Assembly (NCBI GenBank): GCA_041879425.1 | Contig: CP090854.1 | Span: 2,666,001-2,730,000 of the forward strand | Reading direction: 5' to 3' | Origin: Vibrio pomeroyi | GTDB taxonomy: Bacteria > Pseudomonadota > Gammaproteobacteria > Enterobacterales > Vibrionaceae | Length of the DNA: 64,000 nt | In this document: piece after piece, positions 1-7,629 of the stretch | Layout: every line of letters starts with the position of its first letter | Position numbering within the stretch: position 1 is the stretch's first letter | Position numbers and translations under genes: made by a program | The notes under the pieces: model-generated | The model's database searches: none | What the model was told of the DNA's origin: nothing | Seen by the model: only the letters and a program-made list of their open reading frames with translations

Positions 1-61
1 GAAGAAAACCATGTTCAGTATGGCAAACGATGTATTACACGTTGACGTCCTCGCAATATAA
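1..61 (+). CDS. minC: Septum site-determining protein MinC, C-terminal end (partial)
   Basis: The frame beginning at base 2 is open to a TAA at 59-61 and encodes the last 19 residues, ending ...NDVLHVDVLAI. This looks like the final beta strands of the MinC C-terminal beta-helix domain (pattern GD.L.V..L). It sits 21 bases before minD, as expected for a minCDE operon. MinC is the FtsZ-polymerisation inhibitor recruited to the membrane by MinD. The gene starts outside the window, so the call rests mainly on position. Confidence 0.72.
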   Translation, partial: KKTMFSMANDVLHVDVLAI

Positions 62-82
62 GAGAAATAAAAGGAAAAAATA

Positions 83-895
83 ATGGCACGCATTATCGTT
101 GTAACGTCAGGTAAAGGCGGGGTAGGCAAAACGACCTCTAGTGCAGCTATTGCCTCAGGTCTGGCTTTAAAAGGGAAGAAAACCGCAGTTATCGACTTTG
201 ATATCGGTCTGCGTAACCTAGATTTAATCATGGGTTGTGAGCGTCGTGTTGTTTACGATTTCGTTAACGTTATCAATGGTGAAGCTACGCTGAACCAAGC
301 GATGATCAAAGACAAGCGCACAGAAAACCTGTTCATTCTTCCTGCGTCTCAAACTCGTGATAAAGACGCACTAACCAAAGATGGTGTTCGTCGCGTATTT
401 GATGAACTGGATGAAATGGGCTTTGATTTCATCATCTGTGATTCTCCTGCGGGTATCGAGCAAGGCGCTCTAATGGCGTTGTACTTTGCTGATGAAGCGA
501 TTGTAACGACTAACCCTGAAGTCTCTTCTGTACGCGACTCAGACCGTATTCTAGGTATTCTTGACTCTAAATCTCGTCGTTCTGAAGACGGTTTAGAGCC
601 AGTGAAAACTCACCTTCTACTGACTCGCTACAACCCAGCACGTGTAACTCAAGGTGAGATGCTGAGTGTTGAAGACGTTGAAGAGATCCTACACATCTCT
701 CTACTGGGCGTGATTCCAGAAAGCCAAGCGGTACTGAACGCATCGAACAAAGGTGTTCCAGTTATCTTTGACGAAGCAACCGACGCAGGTATGGCTTACA
801 ATGATACTGTAGAGCGACTACTAGGTAGCCAAGTGGACTTCCGTTTCTTAACGGAACAGAAGAAAGGCATCTTCAAAAGACTGTTCGGGGGCTAA
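83..895 (+). CDS. minD: Septum site-determining ATPase MinD
   Basis: MinD is a membrane-associated P-loop ATPase that recruits MinC to the cell poles and is displaced by MinE, which keeps FtsZ rings at midcell. The 270-residue protein has the deviant Walker A motif GKGGVGKTT at residues 10-18, a FIICDSPAGIE segment (switch II / Walker B, about residues 115-125) and a C-terminal amphipathic helix (EQKKGIFKRLFGG) that is the membrane-targeting sequence. Length matches the family (270 in E. coli). An AAAAGGA ribosome site lies just upstream of ATG. minE follows after 6 bases, so the two are cotranscribed and probably translationally coupled. Confidence 0.98.
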   Translation: MARIIVVTSGKGGVGKTTSSAAIASGLALKGKKTAVIDFDIGLRNLDLIMGCERRVVYDFVNVINGEATLNQAMIKDKRTENLFILPASQTRDKDALTKDGVRRVFDELDEMGFDFIICDSPAGIEQGALMALYFADEAIVTTNPEVSSVRDSDRILGILDSKSRRSEDGLEPVKTHLLLTRYNPARVTQGEMLSVEDVEEILHISLLGVIPESQAVLNASNKGVPVIFDEATDAGMAYNDTVERLLGSQVDFRFLTEQKKGIFKRLFGG

Positions 896-901
896 TACGC
901 A

Positions 902-1165
902 ATGTCATTACTAGAGTTTTTCAGACCACAGAAAAAGACGACCGCAAACCTAGCCAAAGAGCGTTTGCAGATCATTGTTGCTGAGCGCCGCAGTCATGAC
1001 GACCCTGCTCCATCGTACTTGCCGCAACTGAAAGAAGACATCTTGAAGTGTATTGCAAAGTACGTTGAAGTGGATCCATCAATGGTTGATCTTACTTTCG
1101 AACACAAAGATGACGACATCTCTGTATTAGAGTTGAACGTTAAGCTACCAGAAGACGATAAGTAG
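902..1165 (+). CDS. minE: Cell division topological specificity factor MinE
   Basis: This 87-residue protein starts MSLLEFF, the N-terminal membrane-targeting and MinD-binding segment, followed by the [11 protein letters not shown] strand/helix that stimulates MinD ATPase. The C-terminal topological specificity domain includes [16 protein letters not shown] and ends in acidic residues. MinE gives the Min oscillator its direction by releasing MinD from the membrane. It is the last gene of minCDE and is followed by a strong hairpin terminator at 1208-1230. Length and sequence are typical of gammaproteobacteria. Confidence 0.98.
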   Translation: MSLLEFFRPQKKTTANLAKERLQIIVAERRSHDDPAPSYLPQLKEDILKCIAKYVEVDPSMVDLTFEHKDDDISVLELNVKLPEDDK

Positions 1166-1207
1166 TCTTCACTATCTTGTAAGTAGTAAGCAGATTTAAA
1201 AAAATAT

Positions 1208-1230
1208 CCGCCTTCTTAGAAGGCGGTTTT
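1208..1230 (+). terminator. Rho-independent terminator of minCDE
   Basis: Stem CCGCCTTCT / AGAAGGCGG followed by TTTT, 43 bases after the minE stop codon. Confidence 0.9.
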
Positions 1231-1239
1231 GCTTTATAA

Positions 1240-1254
1240 CCCCCTAAAAGGGGG
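1240..1254. repeat. IS200-like right-end hairpin
   Basis: Perfect CCCCCT/AGGGGG stem with a 3-base loop, just downstream of the transposase stop codon. Inferred right-end recognition structure. Confidence 0.65.
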
Positions 1255-1265
1255 CGTCCGCGCTA

Positions 1266-1703
1266 TCAGTTCTTCAATAACTGTAATTGTTGTTCATACT
1301 CTATGTCCTGCTTATCTTGGTGTCGTACATATCGCCGAATGACTTCTTCATTCACACCGACCGTATCTACAAAATACCCTCTAGCCCAAAAGTGATTTCC
1401 CCATAATTTCTTACGTATATGTGGGAATCTATTGAAAAGTCGAATTGCTGTTCGGCCTTTTAAAACTCCTAACAAACTCGATACTGATAACTTGGGAGGA
1501 ATAATGACAACAAGATGAACATGATCTGGTTGAACGTTTAATTCTAAAACTTCGCAGTCTTTCATATTGCACAAAATATAGATTGAACGATAAAGCTCCT
1601 TTCCTACCTTATCTTTCAAAATCTTATATCTGTACTTTGGAGTCCAAACTATATGGTATTTGCAACGCCAATAGACATGTGATGAACTTCTGTAATCGCC
1701 CAT
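1266..1703 (-). CDS. tnpA: IS200/IS605 family transposase TnpA
   Basis: Y1-type HUH single-strand transposase, about 145 residues from the start MGDYRSSSHVYWRCKYHIVW. The metal-binding HUH motif is visible as PDHVHLVV and the catalytic tyrosine lies in GYFVDTVG near the C-terminal helix. An in-frame extension upstream to 1757 would add 18 residues (starting MPMLEV) that do not look like the family, so the ATG at 1703 is preferred. The frame is intact with no premature stop, so the enzyme may be active. No accessory TnpB/IscB gene is present, as is normal for IS200. Confidence 0.93.
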   Translation of the reverse strand: MGDYRSSSHVYWRCKYHIVWTPKYRYKILKDKVGKELYRSIYILCNMKDCEVLELNVQPDHVHLVVIIPPKLSVSSLLGVLKGRTAIRLFNRFPHIRKKLWGNHFWARGYFVDTVGVNEEVIRRYVRHQDKQDIEYEQQLQLLKN

Positions 1704-1787
1704 GTGGTTGTTTCCTCTTACTTGTGGTGAATAAGAGGTTACTTCTAACATGGGCACTTCTTCAGGCTATAGCCTCAAGGAACAATC

Positions 1788-1808
1788 ACCACCGCCCTAG
1801 GCGGTGGT
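1788..1808. repeat. IS200-like left-end hairpin
   Basis: Perfect 9-bp stem ACCACCGCC / GGCGGTGGT with loop CTA, upstream of tnpA. In IS200 elements a left-end hairpin of this kind forms part of the recombination site and blocks transcription entering the element. Confidence 0.7.
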
Positions 1809-1822
1809 TTTGAGGAGCCAAT

Positions 1823-1850
1823 AAAAAAGAGAGCCTAGGCTCTCTTTTTT
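1823..1850. terminator. Bidirectional terminator between the IS element and rnd
   Basis: Fully symmetrical hairpin AAAAAAGAGAGCC / GGCTCTCTTTTTT. It can stop rnd transcription on the minus strand and readthrough from min/IS on the plus strand. Confidence 0.88.
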
Positions 1851-1900
1851 GTGTCTGCATTTTATATCTGAAACTGACTAACCTTTATCGCGATAATAGG

Positions 1901-3019
1901 TTACTTAATCGCTTTATTCAGCTTCTCGCCAACCACATCTAAACGCCAACCTTGCATGACATCAGGTAGCTTTTCAGGGTTACGTTGGTGTTTCCAAACC
2001 CAGCTTAACACTTGGTTAAGTTGCTTTTTCGATGCCAAAAATTCGGTCGCTAGGCCACTGTGTTGTGATGCTGTTTTCACTTCATCTTTCAACACTTTGA
2101 AGATTTGCTTGTAACCCGGGAAGTCCATTAGACGTTCTACTGGTGCTGGGTACTCTTCTTCTGGCGTGTGCTCAGCCAATTTCACGATTGAGCTGATCTT
2201 CGCACCATGGCGACGTACAGAACGGTAATCAAAACCTTCCTGTTCCATGTGCTTAGGATCTTTCATTGCGAATCGAGCCACAGCCCATAGGTCTTGTTCT
2301 TTGAAGACAAAGTTCAGCGCTAAATCACGCTTAATTGCTTCTTTTAGACGCCAAGTCGCTAACGGTCTTAAGATAGCTAACTGTTTAGGTTTGAGCTGCC
2401 ATGCACCTTTGATATCAAGGTAAGCATTGTCTGGGTTTGCTTTACGAATACGTTTAGCAACTTGTAGGTCAGACTCTTGTTGAGCCGCTTCCCACCAGCC
2501 TGCTTCCATCACTTTTTCAAGAAGCTTGTTGTACATTGGCATTAGGTAGTGCACATCTGCCGCTGCGTAGTCCAATTGCTTTTGAGAAAGCGGACGAGCC
2601 AGCCAATCAGTGCGCGATTCACTCTTATCGAGATCAACACCAACAAACTCTGAAACCAGAGCAGCAAAGCCCGTTGATAAACCATGACCTAAGAAAGCCG
2701 CCATGATTTGCGTATCCACCATTGGTGTTGGTGTGCAGCCAAATGCGTTCTGGAACACTTCCAAATCTTCACCGCACGCATGCAGCACTTTCAATACTGA
2801 AGCGTCTTTCAACAATCCAACAAATGGTGTCATTTCGCCAAGAGCAATAGGGTCAATCAGTGACAGAGTTTCACCATCAAATAACTGAATCAAGCCTAAT
2901 TGAGGGTAATAGGTTCTGGTACGAACGAACTCCGTATCAAGCATAACGACATCGGCTTCACGTGCTTGTTGGCAAACTCGCTCAAGGTCTTTCAATTGGG
3001 TAATGATTTGATAATCCAC
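1901..3019 (-). CDS. rnd: Ribonuclease D
   Basis: A 3'-5' exoribonuclease that trims tRNA and other stable RNA precursors. The DEDD exonuclease domain fills about the first 190 residues: DTEFVRTRTYY (Exo I), HACGEDLEVF (Exo II) and YAAADVHYL (Exo III, with its tyrosine). HRDC domains follow, the first around DLALNFVFKEQDLWAVA. The GTG at 3019 (product starting MDYQIIT) is preferred because a GAGAG ribosome site lies 5 bases upstream; a second in-frame GTG at 3031 would add MRVF. The length of about 372 residues is normal. Confidence 0.95.
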   Translation of the reverse strand: MDYQIITQLKDLERVCQQAREADVVMLDTEFVRTRTYYPQLGLIQLFDGETLSLIDPIALGEMTPFVGLLKDASVLKVLHACGEDLEVFQNAFGCTPTPMVDTQIMAAFLGHGLSTGFAALVSEFVGVDLDKSESRTDWLARPLSQKQLDYAAADVHYLMPMYNKLLEKVMEAGWWEAAQQESDLQVAKRIRKANPDNAYLDIKGAWQLKPKQLAILRPLATWRLKEAIKRDLALNFVFKEQDLWAVARFAMKDPKHMEQEGFDYRSVRRHGAKISSIVKLAEHTPEEEYPAPVERLMDFPGYKQIFKVLKDEVKTASQHSGLATEFLASKKQLNQVLSWVWKHQRNPEKLPDVMQGWRLDVVGEKLNKAIK

Positions 3020-3055
3020 AAAAACTCTCACTGGTTTCTATTTGATCGCCGGATA

Positions 3056-3084
3056 CAAAAATGCCGACATTAACTGTCGGCATT
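3056..3084 (-). terminator. Terminator of fadD
   Basis: Stem AATGCCGACA / TGTCGGCATT followed on the minus strand by TTTTTG, between fadD and rnd. Confidence 0.87.
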
Positions 3085-3178
3085 CTAACACCATTTTTCA
3101 GCGCTCGCTTAGATTAAGCGCCTCAATAGTTTCTCGTGCTATGGTTTCTCGAGTAGTGGTTACCCATAAACTCGCTGA

Positions 3179-4873
3179 TTATTCGCTCGCGCGTTTAGCC
3201 AATTCAGCATCGTTCTCTTCACGAAGCACACGACGTAAGATCTTACCTACGTTGGTCTTTGGAAGATCTTCTCTGAATTCAACCAGTTTAGGGATCTTGT
3301 AACCCGTTAGGTGTTCACGACAGTGCGCGATAATGTCTTCTTTGGTTAGGCTAGGATCGCGCTTCACGACGTAGATCTTAACCAATTCACCTGACACTTC
3401 ATGAGGTTGACCGATAGCCGCTACTTCGAGCACTTTGCCGTGTAGTGCCACTACATCTTCAATCTCATTCGGGTAAACGTTAAAGCCAGACACAAGAATC
3501 ATGTCTTTCTTACGGTCAACAATGTGCAGTAAGCCTTCATCATCAAACTTAACGATGTCACCCGTAGATAGCCAACCGTCTTGGTCGATCACTTCTTTGG
3601 TCGCTTCTGGACGCTGCCAGTAGCCTTGCATCACTTGAGGACCACGAACTTGCAACTCGCCCACTTGGTCATTGGCAACGACTTCGCCTTCATCATCAAC
3701 AATACGAACTTCTGTTGATGGTACAGGCAGGCCAATAGCGCCCGTGTAATCTTTAAGGTCGTATGGGTTACCCGTTACCAGTGGTGAACACTCGGTTAAG
3801 CCATAGCCTTCCAGCAAGTGGATGCCTGTCGCTTTCTTCCATTGCTCAGCAACAGAGCGTTGAACCGCCATGCCACCGCCAACCGATAGGCGCAGGTTAC
3901 TGAAATCCAACTCGTGGAAATCTTCGTTATTCACAAGTGCATTGAATAGAGTGTTTACGCCAGTAATCGCGGTAAACGGCACCTTTTGCAGCTCTTTAAT
4001 GAAGCCAGGAATATCACGAGGGTTGGTGATAAGAAGGTTGCGACCACCCATTTCAACAAACAGTAAACAGTTTACGGTCAGTGCGAATACGTGGTAAAGC
4101 GGCAGTGCCGTTACCACCAGCTCACGGCCTTCTTGCAGAACAGGACCGTATGCCCCTTTCGCTTGAAGTACGTTCGCGATCATATTGCGGTGCGTTAGGA
4201 TTGCGCCTTTAGCGACACCCGTAGTACCACCCGTGTACTGTAGGAAAGCAATGTCATCACCCGCCATGAACGGTTTCACATACTGAAGACGACGGCCTTT
4301 GTGAAGTGCTTTTCTGAATGAGATAGCGCCCGGTAGATCGTACTTAGGTACCATACCTTTTACGTATTTCACTACGAAGTCGACAATTGTACCTTTAGCG
4401 CGTGGCAGCATTTGCCCTAGGCTGGTGAGTACAACGTGTTTAACTGGCGTGTTATCAACGACTTTCTCTAGCGTGCTAGCAAAGTTAGATACGATAACAA
4501 TCGCCTTTGCACCAGAATCGTTCAGTTGATGTTCAAGTTCACGAGGTGTGTACAGTGGGTTGACGTTCACTGCAATCATACCAGCACGCAGTACACCAAA
4601 AAGTGCAATTGGGTATTGCAGCAGGTTTGGCATCATCAGTGCAACGCGATCGCCTTTCTTCAGTTTCAAATCATTCTGCAGGTAAGCGGCAAAAGCACGG
4701 CTGCGCTCTTCAAGCTTACGGAACGTCATTATTGAGCCCATGTTCTCGAATGCTGGTTGGTCTGCGTACTTCTGTACCGACTGTTCAAACATTTCAACAA
4801 GAGATGGGTACTGATCTGGGTTGATCGTCTCTGGTACGTCACTTGGATAACGTGAAAGCCAAGGTTTATCCAC
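3179..4873 (-). CDS. fadD: Long-chain-fatty-acid--CoA ligase FadD
   Basis: Activates long-chain fatty acids to acyl-CoA with ATP at the inner membrane, the entry step of beta-oxidation that also drives vectorial uptake. The 564-residue ANL-superfamily protein shows the P-loop AMP-binding motif [12 protein letters not shown] (about residues 213-224), [17 protein letters not shown], and the FACS signature region [16 protein letters not shown]. The C-terminal lysine lies in [11 protein letters not shown]. Translation probably starts at a GTG preceded by GAGGAG seven bases upstream. It has its own terminator at 3056-3084, so it is separable from rnd. Confidence 0.97.
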   Translation of the reverse strand: MDKPWLSRYPSDVPETINPDQYPSLVEMFEQSVQKYADQPAFENMGSIMTFRKLEERSRAFAAYLQNDLKLKKGDRVALMMPNLLQYPIALFGVLRAGMIAVNVNPLYTPRELEHQLNDSGAKAIVIVSNFASTLEKVVDNTPVKHVVLTSLGQMLPRAKGTIVDFVVKYVKGMVPKYDLPGAISFRKALHKGRRLQYVKPFMAGDDIAFLQYTGGTTGVAKGAILTHRNMIANVLQAKGAYGPVLQEGRELVVTALPLYHVFALTVNCLLFVEMGGRNLLITNPRDIPGFIKELQKVPFTAITGVNTLFNALVNNEDFHELDFSNLRLSVGGGMAVQRSVAEQWKKATGIHLLEGYGLTECSPLVTGNPYDLKDYTGAIGLPVPSTEVRIVDDEGEVVANDQVGELQVRGPQVMQGYWQRPEATKEVIDQDGWLSTGDIVKFDDEGLLHIVDRKKDMILVSGFNVYPNEIEDVVALHGKVLEVAAIGQPHEVSGELVKIYVVKRDPSLTKEDIIAHCREHLTGYKIPKLVEFREDLPKTNVGKILRRVLREENDAELAKRASE

Positions 4874-4979
4874 TATGTTACTCCTCGTTTATCAGCTGAC
4901 GACTGTTTCGCCGCTTTTTATCATTGCGGTATTACAGCACAGCTTTAGTGCATGAGCACTAAAAGGCTCAAACACTTGT

Positions 4980-5831
4980 TTAAATTTTGTTAACTACACC
5001 AAGAATTAGCTCAGAAACTAACTCTGGACTCTCTAAATGGCAATGATGTCCGCCAGGAACAGTCTCTATATTTAGAGGACTATGGGCTGATTTGTAGCGA
5101 TTATGCTGCAAATGTCGGAATCCATCATTTCCTAAAACTATTAATTGAGGGCATTCAATAGCCGCCATAATCGCTTCAGCGTGCGCCTGTGACATTCGAT
5201 ATAACGAGTCACATTTTAGGTTAGGGTCGCATCGCCATTGCCAAGAGTTATCTAACTCGACAATTCCTCGCTCTACTATAGGAGCAATTAATTCAGCATT
5301 GATTTGATTGGCGTGAGCTCTCAGCTTAATAGCATCCTCAAGACTTGCCAGAGGACGTGAAGGCTTTCTTCGCTGTCGAAGACGACTGAGTACCCCATCT
5401 CTCAAGCGAGAAACTGTTTCTTGGGGAGCTTCTGAAAGAGGTCCGTGACCTTCAATTTGAATTAATCCTGACACCTTTTCAGGAAAGGCGGCACTATAGC
5501 AACTTGCGATCAATGCACCAAGTGAATGTCCTACCAGTACCAGTCTGTTTGGCGATAATTTAGTCACCAACTGGTGCAAATCATCAATATAGTCGTGAAA
5601 CGGGTAGTAACTGCCAGACTTATGCGACGAAAAGCCATGACCAAAGAGATCAATCGCAACCAAGTGAGAGTTGGGTGAAAGCGTTTCGAGATTAGAGAGA
5701 ACAGAAGAGAAACTCGCGGAGTTATCTAACCACCCATGAATAAAAACGACCGTCGTAGCGGTCGTTTCTGGGTTACCTATCTGCTGTGTTGCAAGCTTCC
5801 CGCTCGCAAGAGAGTATGACTTTTCAATCAT
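4980..5831 (-). CDS. Alpha/beta hydrolase
   Basis: An alpha/beta-hydrolase fold protein of about 283 residues. Visible are the oxyanion segment VVFIHGWLDNSASF, the nucleophile elbow LVGHSLGAL (serine in GHSLG) and a candidate catalytic histidine in VPGGHHCHLESPEL. It resembles serine hydrolases of the MhpC/esterase class, but the substrate cannot be read. The ATG at 5831 (MIEKSYSL) is preferred over a TTG 33 bases upstream that has no well-spaced ribosome site. It follows the slp-like gene on the same strand by about 60 bases and may be cotranscribed. Confidence 0.88.
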   Translation of the reverse strand: MIEKSYSLASGKLATQQIGNPETTATTVVFIHGWLDNSASFSSVLSNLETLSPNSHLVAIDLFGHGFSSHKSGSYYPFHDYIDDLHQLVTKLSPNRLVLVGHSLGALIASCYSAAFPEKVSGLIQIEGHGPLSEAPQETVSRLRDGVLSRLRQRRKPSRPLASLEDAIKLRAHANQINAELIAPIVERGIVELDNSWQWRCDPNLKCDSLYRMSQAHAEAIMAAIECPQLIVLGNDGFRHLQHNRYKSAHSPLNIETVPGGHHCHLESPELVSELILGVVNKI

Positions 5832-5894
5832 CAAGCATCTAATTCCATCTGGTTGCGTAATCAACCTCTAGTAATCAAGAGCCAGCAAAGTGAG

Positions 5895-6455
5895 CTACTC
5901 TACGTCCTGTATCACTCGACCTTGTCTTGGCATCGTTTGGAAACTGCGGCAATGTAAGCTTCTGCATGAGTAGTAGGTTGGTGCAAAATCGTTTACAACG
6001 ACACGCTCCGTAATGTTCCACAGTCTTTGGTTGTCCACTTGCATCACAGGGAAGGTGTAAGGGTATTCCCCTATTTTTCCATCTTCACTTCCGCTTGATT
6101 GACCAACCAAAGTAATCAGGCGACCTTCTGCAAAGCTTAGAGGCTCAACATAGCCTTCAATATAACCGACAAAACGTCCGCTTGGCTCTGCGTCTAGATC
6201 TGGCTTACCGTTACTAGAAATCGGCATATTAGCGACTTCGATTCGAGTCTTATCTTTTAAGTTGGTTACTTTAGATATTACACCACCTAATCGAACGCTT
6301 TTGGCATCCGGCAGTTGGTCGACCCATTGTTGATAATCGCTAATAACAGGCTCTGATTTTGCTTCGAGTTCGCTAGGTAGTGATGAACACCCTGCAAGCA
6401 CCAAGATACCAAGAGAAAGGGCAATTAAGCGAATTTTATATAAGTAATTTGACAT
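5895..6455 (-). CDS. Slp family outer membrane lipoprotein
   Basis: A 186-residue secreted protein with a type II signal peptide: hydrophobic stretch LIALSLGILVL and lipobox LAGC (Cys at residue 23), so it should be lipidated. The mature part resembles E. coli Slp, the starvation-inducible lipoprotein: VRLGGVISKVTNLKDKTRIE, GRFVGYIEGYVEPLSF, YTFPVMQVDNQRLWN. Serine at +2 predicts sorting to the outer membrane. The molecular role of the family is poorly known. It lies in a minus-strand group with the alpha/beta hydrolase downstream and a small unknown gene upstream. Confidence 0.9.
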   Translation of the reverse strand: MSNYLYKIRLIALSLGILVLAGCSSLPSELEAKSEPVISDYQQWVDQLPDAKSVRLGGVISKVTNLKDKTRIEVANMPISSNGKPDLDAEPSGRFVGYIEGYVEPLSFAEGRLITLVGQSSGSEDGKIGEYPYTFPVMQVDNQRLWNITERVVVNDFAPTYYSCRSLHCRSFQTMPRQGRVIQDVE

Positions 6456-6490
6456 GGTTCTGGTCCTTAAACAGGCATTAATAACAAGCT

Positions 6491-6796
6491 CTAGATGTAG
6501 ATATCGACACCGATAAGCTTTGCAAGTTCTTCTTTCTTCGCCTGATTCATTACATCCATATACTCTTCCATAGCCCTACGTCCTCGGCCTTCTGGAAGAT
6601 CATACTGGATTTGAGCCTTATGAAGTTCAGACTCTTTAACTTGACGAATAGAGTGGGAAACAGCATTAGCCACCTTAGTTGGTTGTCCAACCGCAGTGCT
6701 AGCATCAGATTTTTTTGCCTGCTCCTTCTTTTTGATTCGATTAGGCTTAGACGTGCTGCCTATCGAAGAAGGAGGTAAGTTGTTAATTGATACCAT
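6491..6796 (-). CDS. Small conserved-looking hypothetical protein
   Basis: A 101-residue basic protein I do not recognise. The first 45 residues are rich in Ser, Lys, Thr and Pro (PPSSIGSTSKPNRIKKKEQAKK) and are probably disordered. The second half looks helical (ISHSIRQVKESELHKAQI region, then RRAMEEYMDVMNQAKKEELA) and ends GVDIYI. There is no signal peptide, membrane segment or cysteine. Codon use resembles its neighbours and it is spaced 35 bases upstream of the slp-like gene on the same strand, so a real gene is likely. Confidence 0.72.
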   Translation of the reverse strand: MVSINNLPPSSIGSTSKPNRIKKKEQAKKSDASTAVGQPTKVANAVSHSIRQVKESELHKAQIQYDLPEGRGRRAMEEYMDVMNQAKKEELAKLIGVDIYI

Positions 6797-6868
6797 GACT
6801 AAATATCTGCCCTCTCAAATCTAAATAATACGCATTTAGATCTGATTTGCATCAGAACCTTGTAAAAA

Positions 6869-7570
6869 TTATTCGCGACCTGGCAGTTTCTTCCAAGTCA
6901 CTTTATCACGAAGATAAACTGGTTCAGACTCTTCAGCAGCAACCGCTTTACCTTCTGCGTAAGCAAATTGAGCAAGGAACGCCATATCTTGCGCTTCTGG
7001 GAATAGCACTTCACACCCTTTGGTGTTGATCGCTAGCGTATCCATATGTTCTGCGTACGCTTCCCAACCTGTACCGACTTTTGCCCATGTTTCTGAGTCC
7101 GCTTCAAGCTGCGCAGCCAATTCGCTTGGTGGTGTAACACACTCAGCATCAACCGCAGTCCAACGACCGTCTTCTTCACGGCTATAACGAGCCCAGTACA
7201 CTTCACTCATACGTGCATCAATCGCTGTTGCTACGTGAGTTTCACCAAATTTACGGTAGCTGCCTTGCGCCATCGCTGCCAGTGTAGAGACACCAATCAT
7301 TGGTAAATCCGCACCAAAAGCCAAGCCCTGAGCAATACCAATACCAATACGTACGCCCGTGAAACTGCCTGGACCTTGACCAAACGCGATAGCATCGATA
7401 TCGGTTAAAGCGACATTCGCTTCTTTCAGTACTTCATCAACCATAGGTAGAATTTTTTTCGTATGGTCTCGAGGAGCCTCTTCGCTACGTGCGAACACCT
7501 GGTCACCAATTACTAATGCAACTGAACAGTTTTCAGTTGCGGTATCTACTGCAAGAATTTTCGCGCTCAT
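6869..7570 (-). CDS. tsaB: tRNA threonylcarbamoyladenosine biosynthesis protein TsaB
   Basis: Partner of TsaD and TsaE in making N6-threonylcarbamoyladenosine at position 37 of ANN-decoding tRNAs. The 233-residue protein begins [15 protein letters not shown], the ASKHA-fold phosphate loop region, followed by [16 protein letters not shown], which is diagnostic of the TsaB/TsaD family. TsaB lacks the metal-binding HxxxH of TsaD, as here. It lies 59 bases downstream of yoaA on the same strand, an arrangement shared with E. coli. Confidence 0.97.
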   Translation of the reverse strand: MSAKILAVDTATENCSVALVIGDQVFARSEEAPRDHTKKILPMVDEVLKEANVALTDIDAIAFGQGPGSFTGVRIGIGIAQGLAFGADLPMIGVSTLAAMAQGSYRKFGETHVATAIDARMSEVYWARYSREEDGRWTAVDAECVTPPSELAAQLEADSETWAKVGTGWEAYAEHMDTLAINTKGCEVLFPEAQDMAFLAQFAYAEGKAVAAEESEPVYLRDKVTWKKLPGRE

Positions 7571-7629
7571 TTGTGTCTCAAATATTCGTTATCTAATCTA
7601 GAAATAATGGCTAAACTCAACAATGCCAG

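Larger units (their letters stand above)
1235..1815 (-). mobile_element. IS200-like insertion sequence (IS200/IS605 family)
   Basis: A single-gene element of roughly 580 bp with its transposase on the minus strand. Each end carries a subterminal hairpin instead of terminal inverted repeats: CCCCCT-AAA-AGGGGG at 1240-1254 (right end) and ACCACCGCC-CTA-GGCGGTGGT at 1788-1808 (left end, upstream of the transposase). Such imperfect palindromes are the substrates of HUH transposases in this family, which insert without target duplication. The exact ends cannot be fixed from one copy. It lies between the minE terminator and the rnd terminator, so it probably disrupts no gene. Confidence 0.82.
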
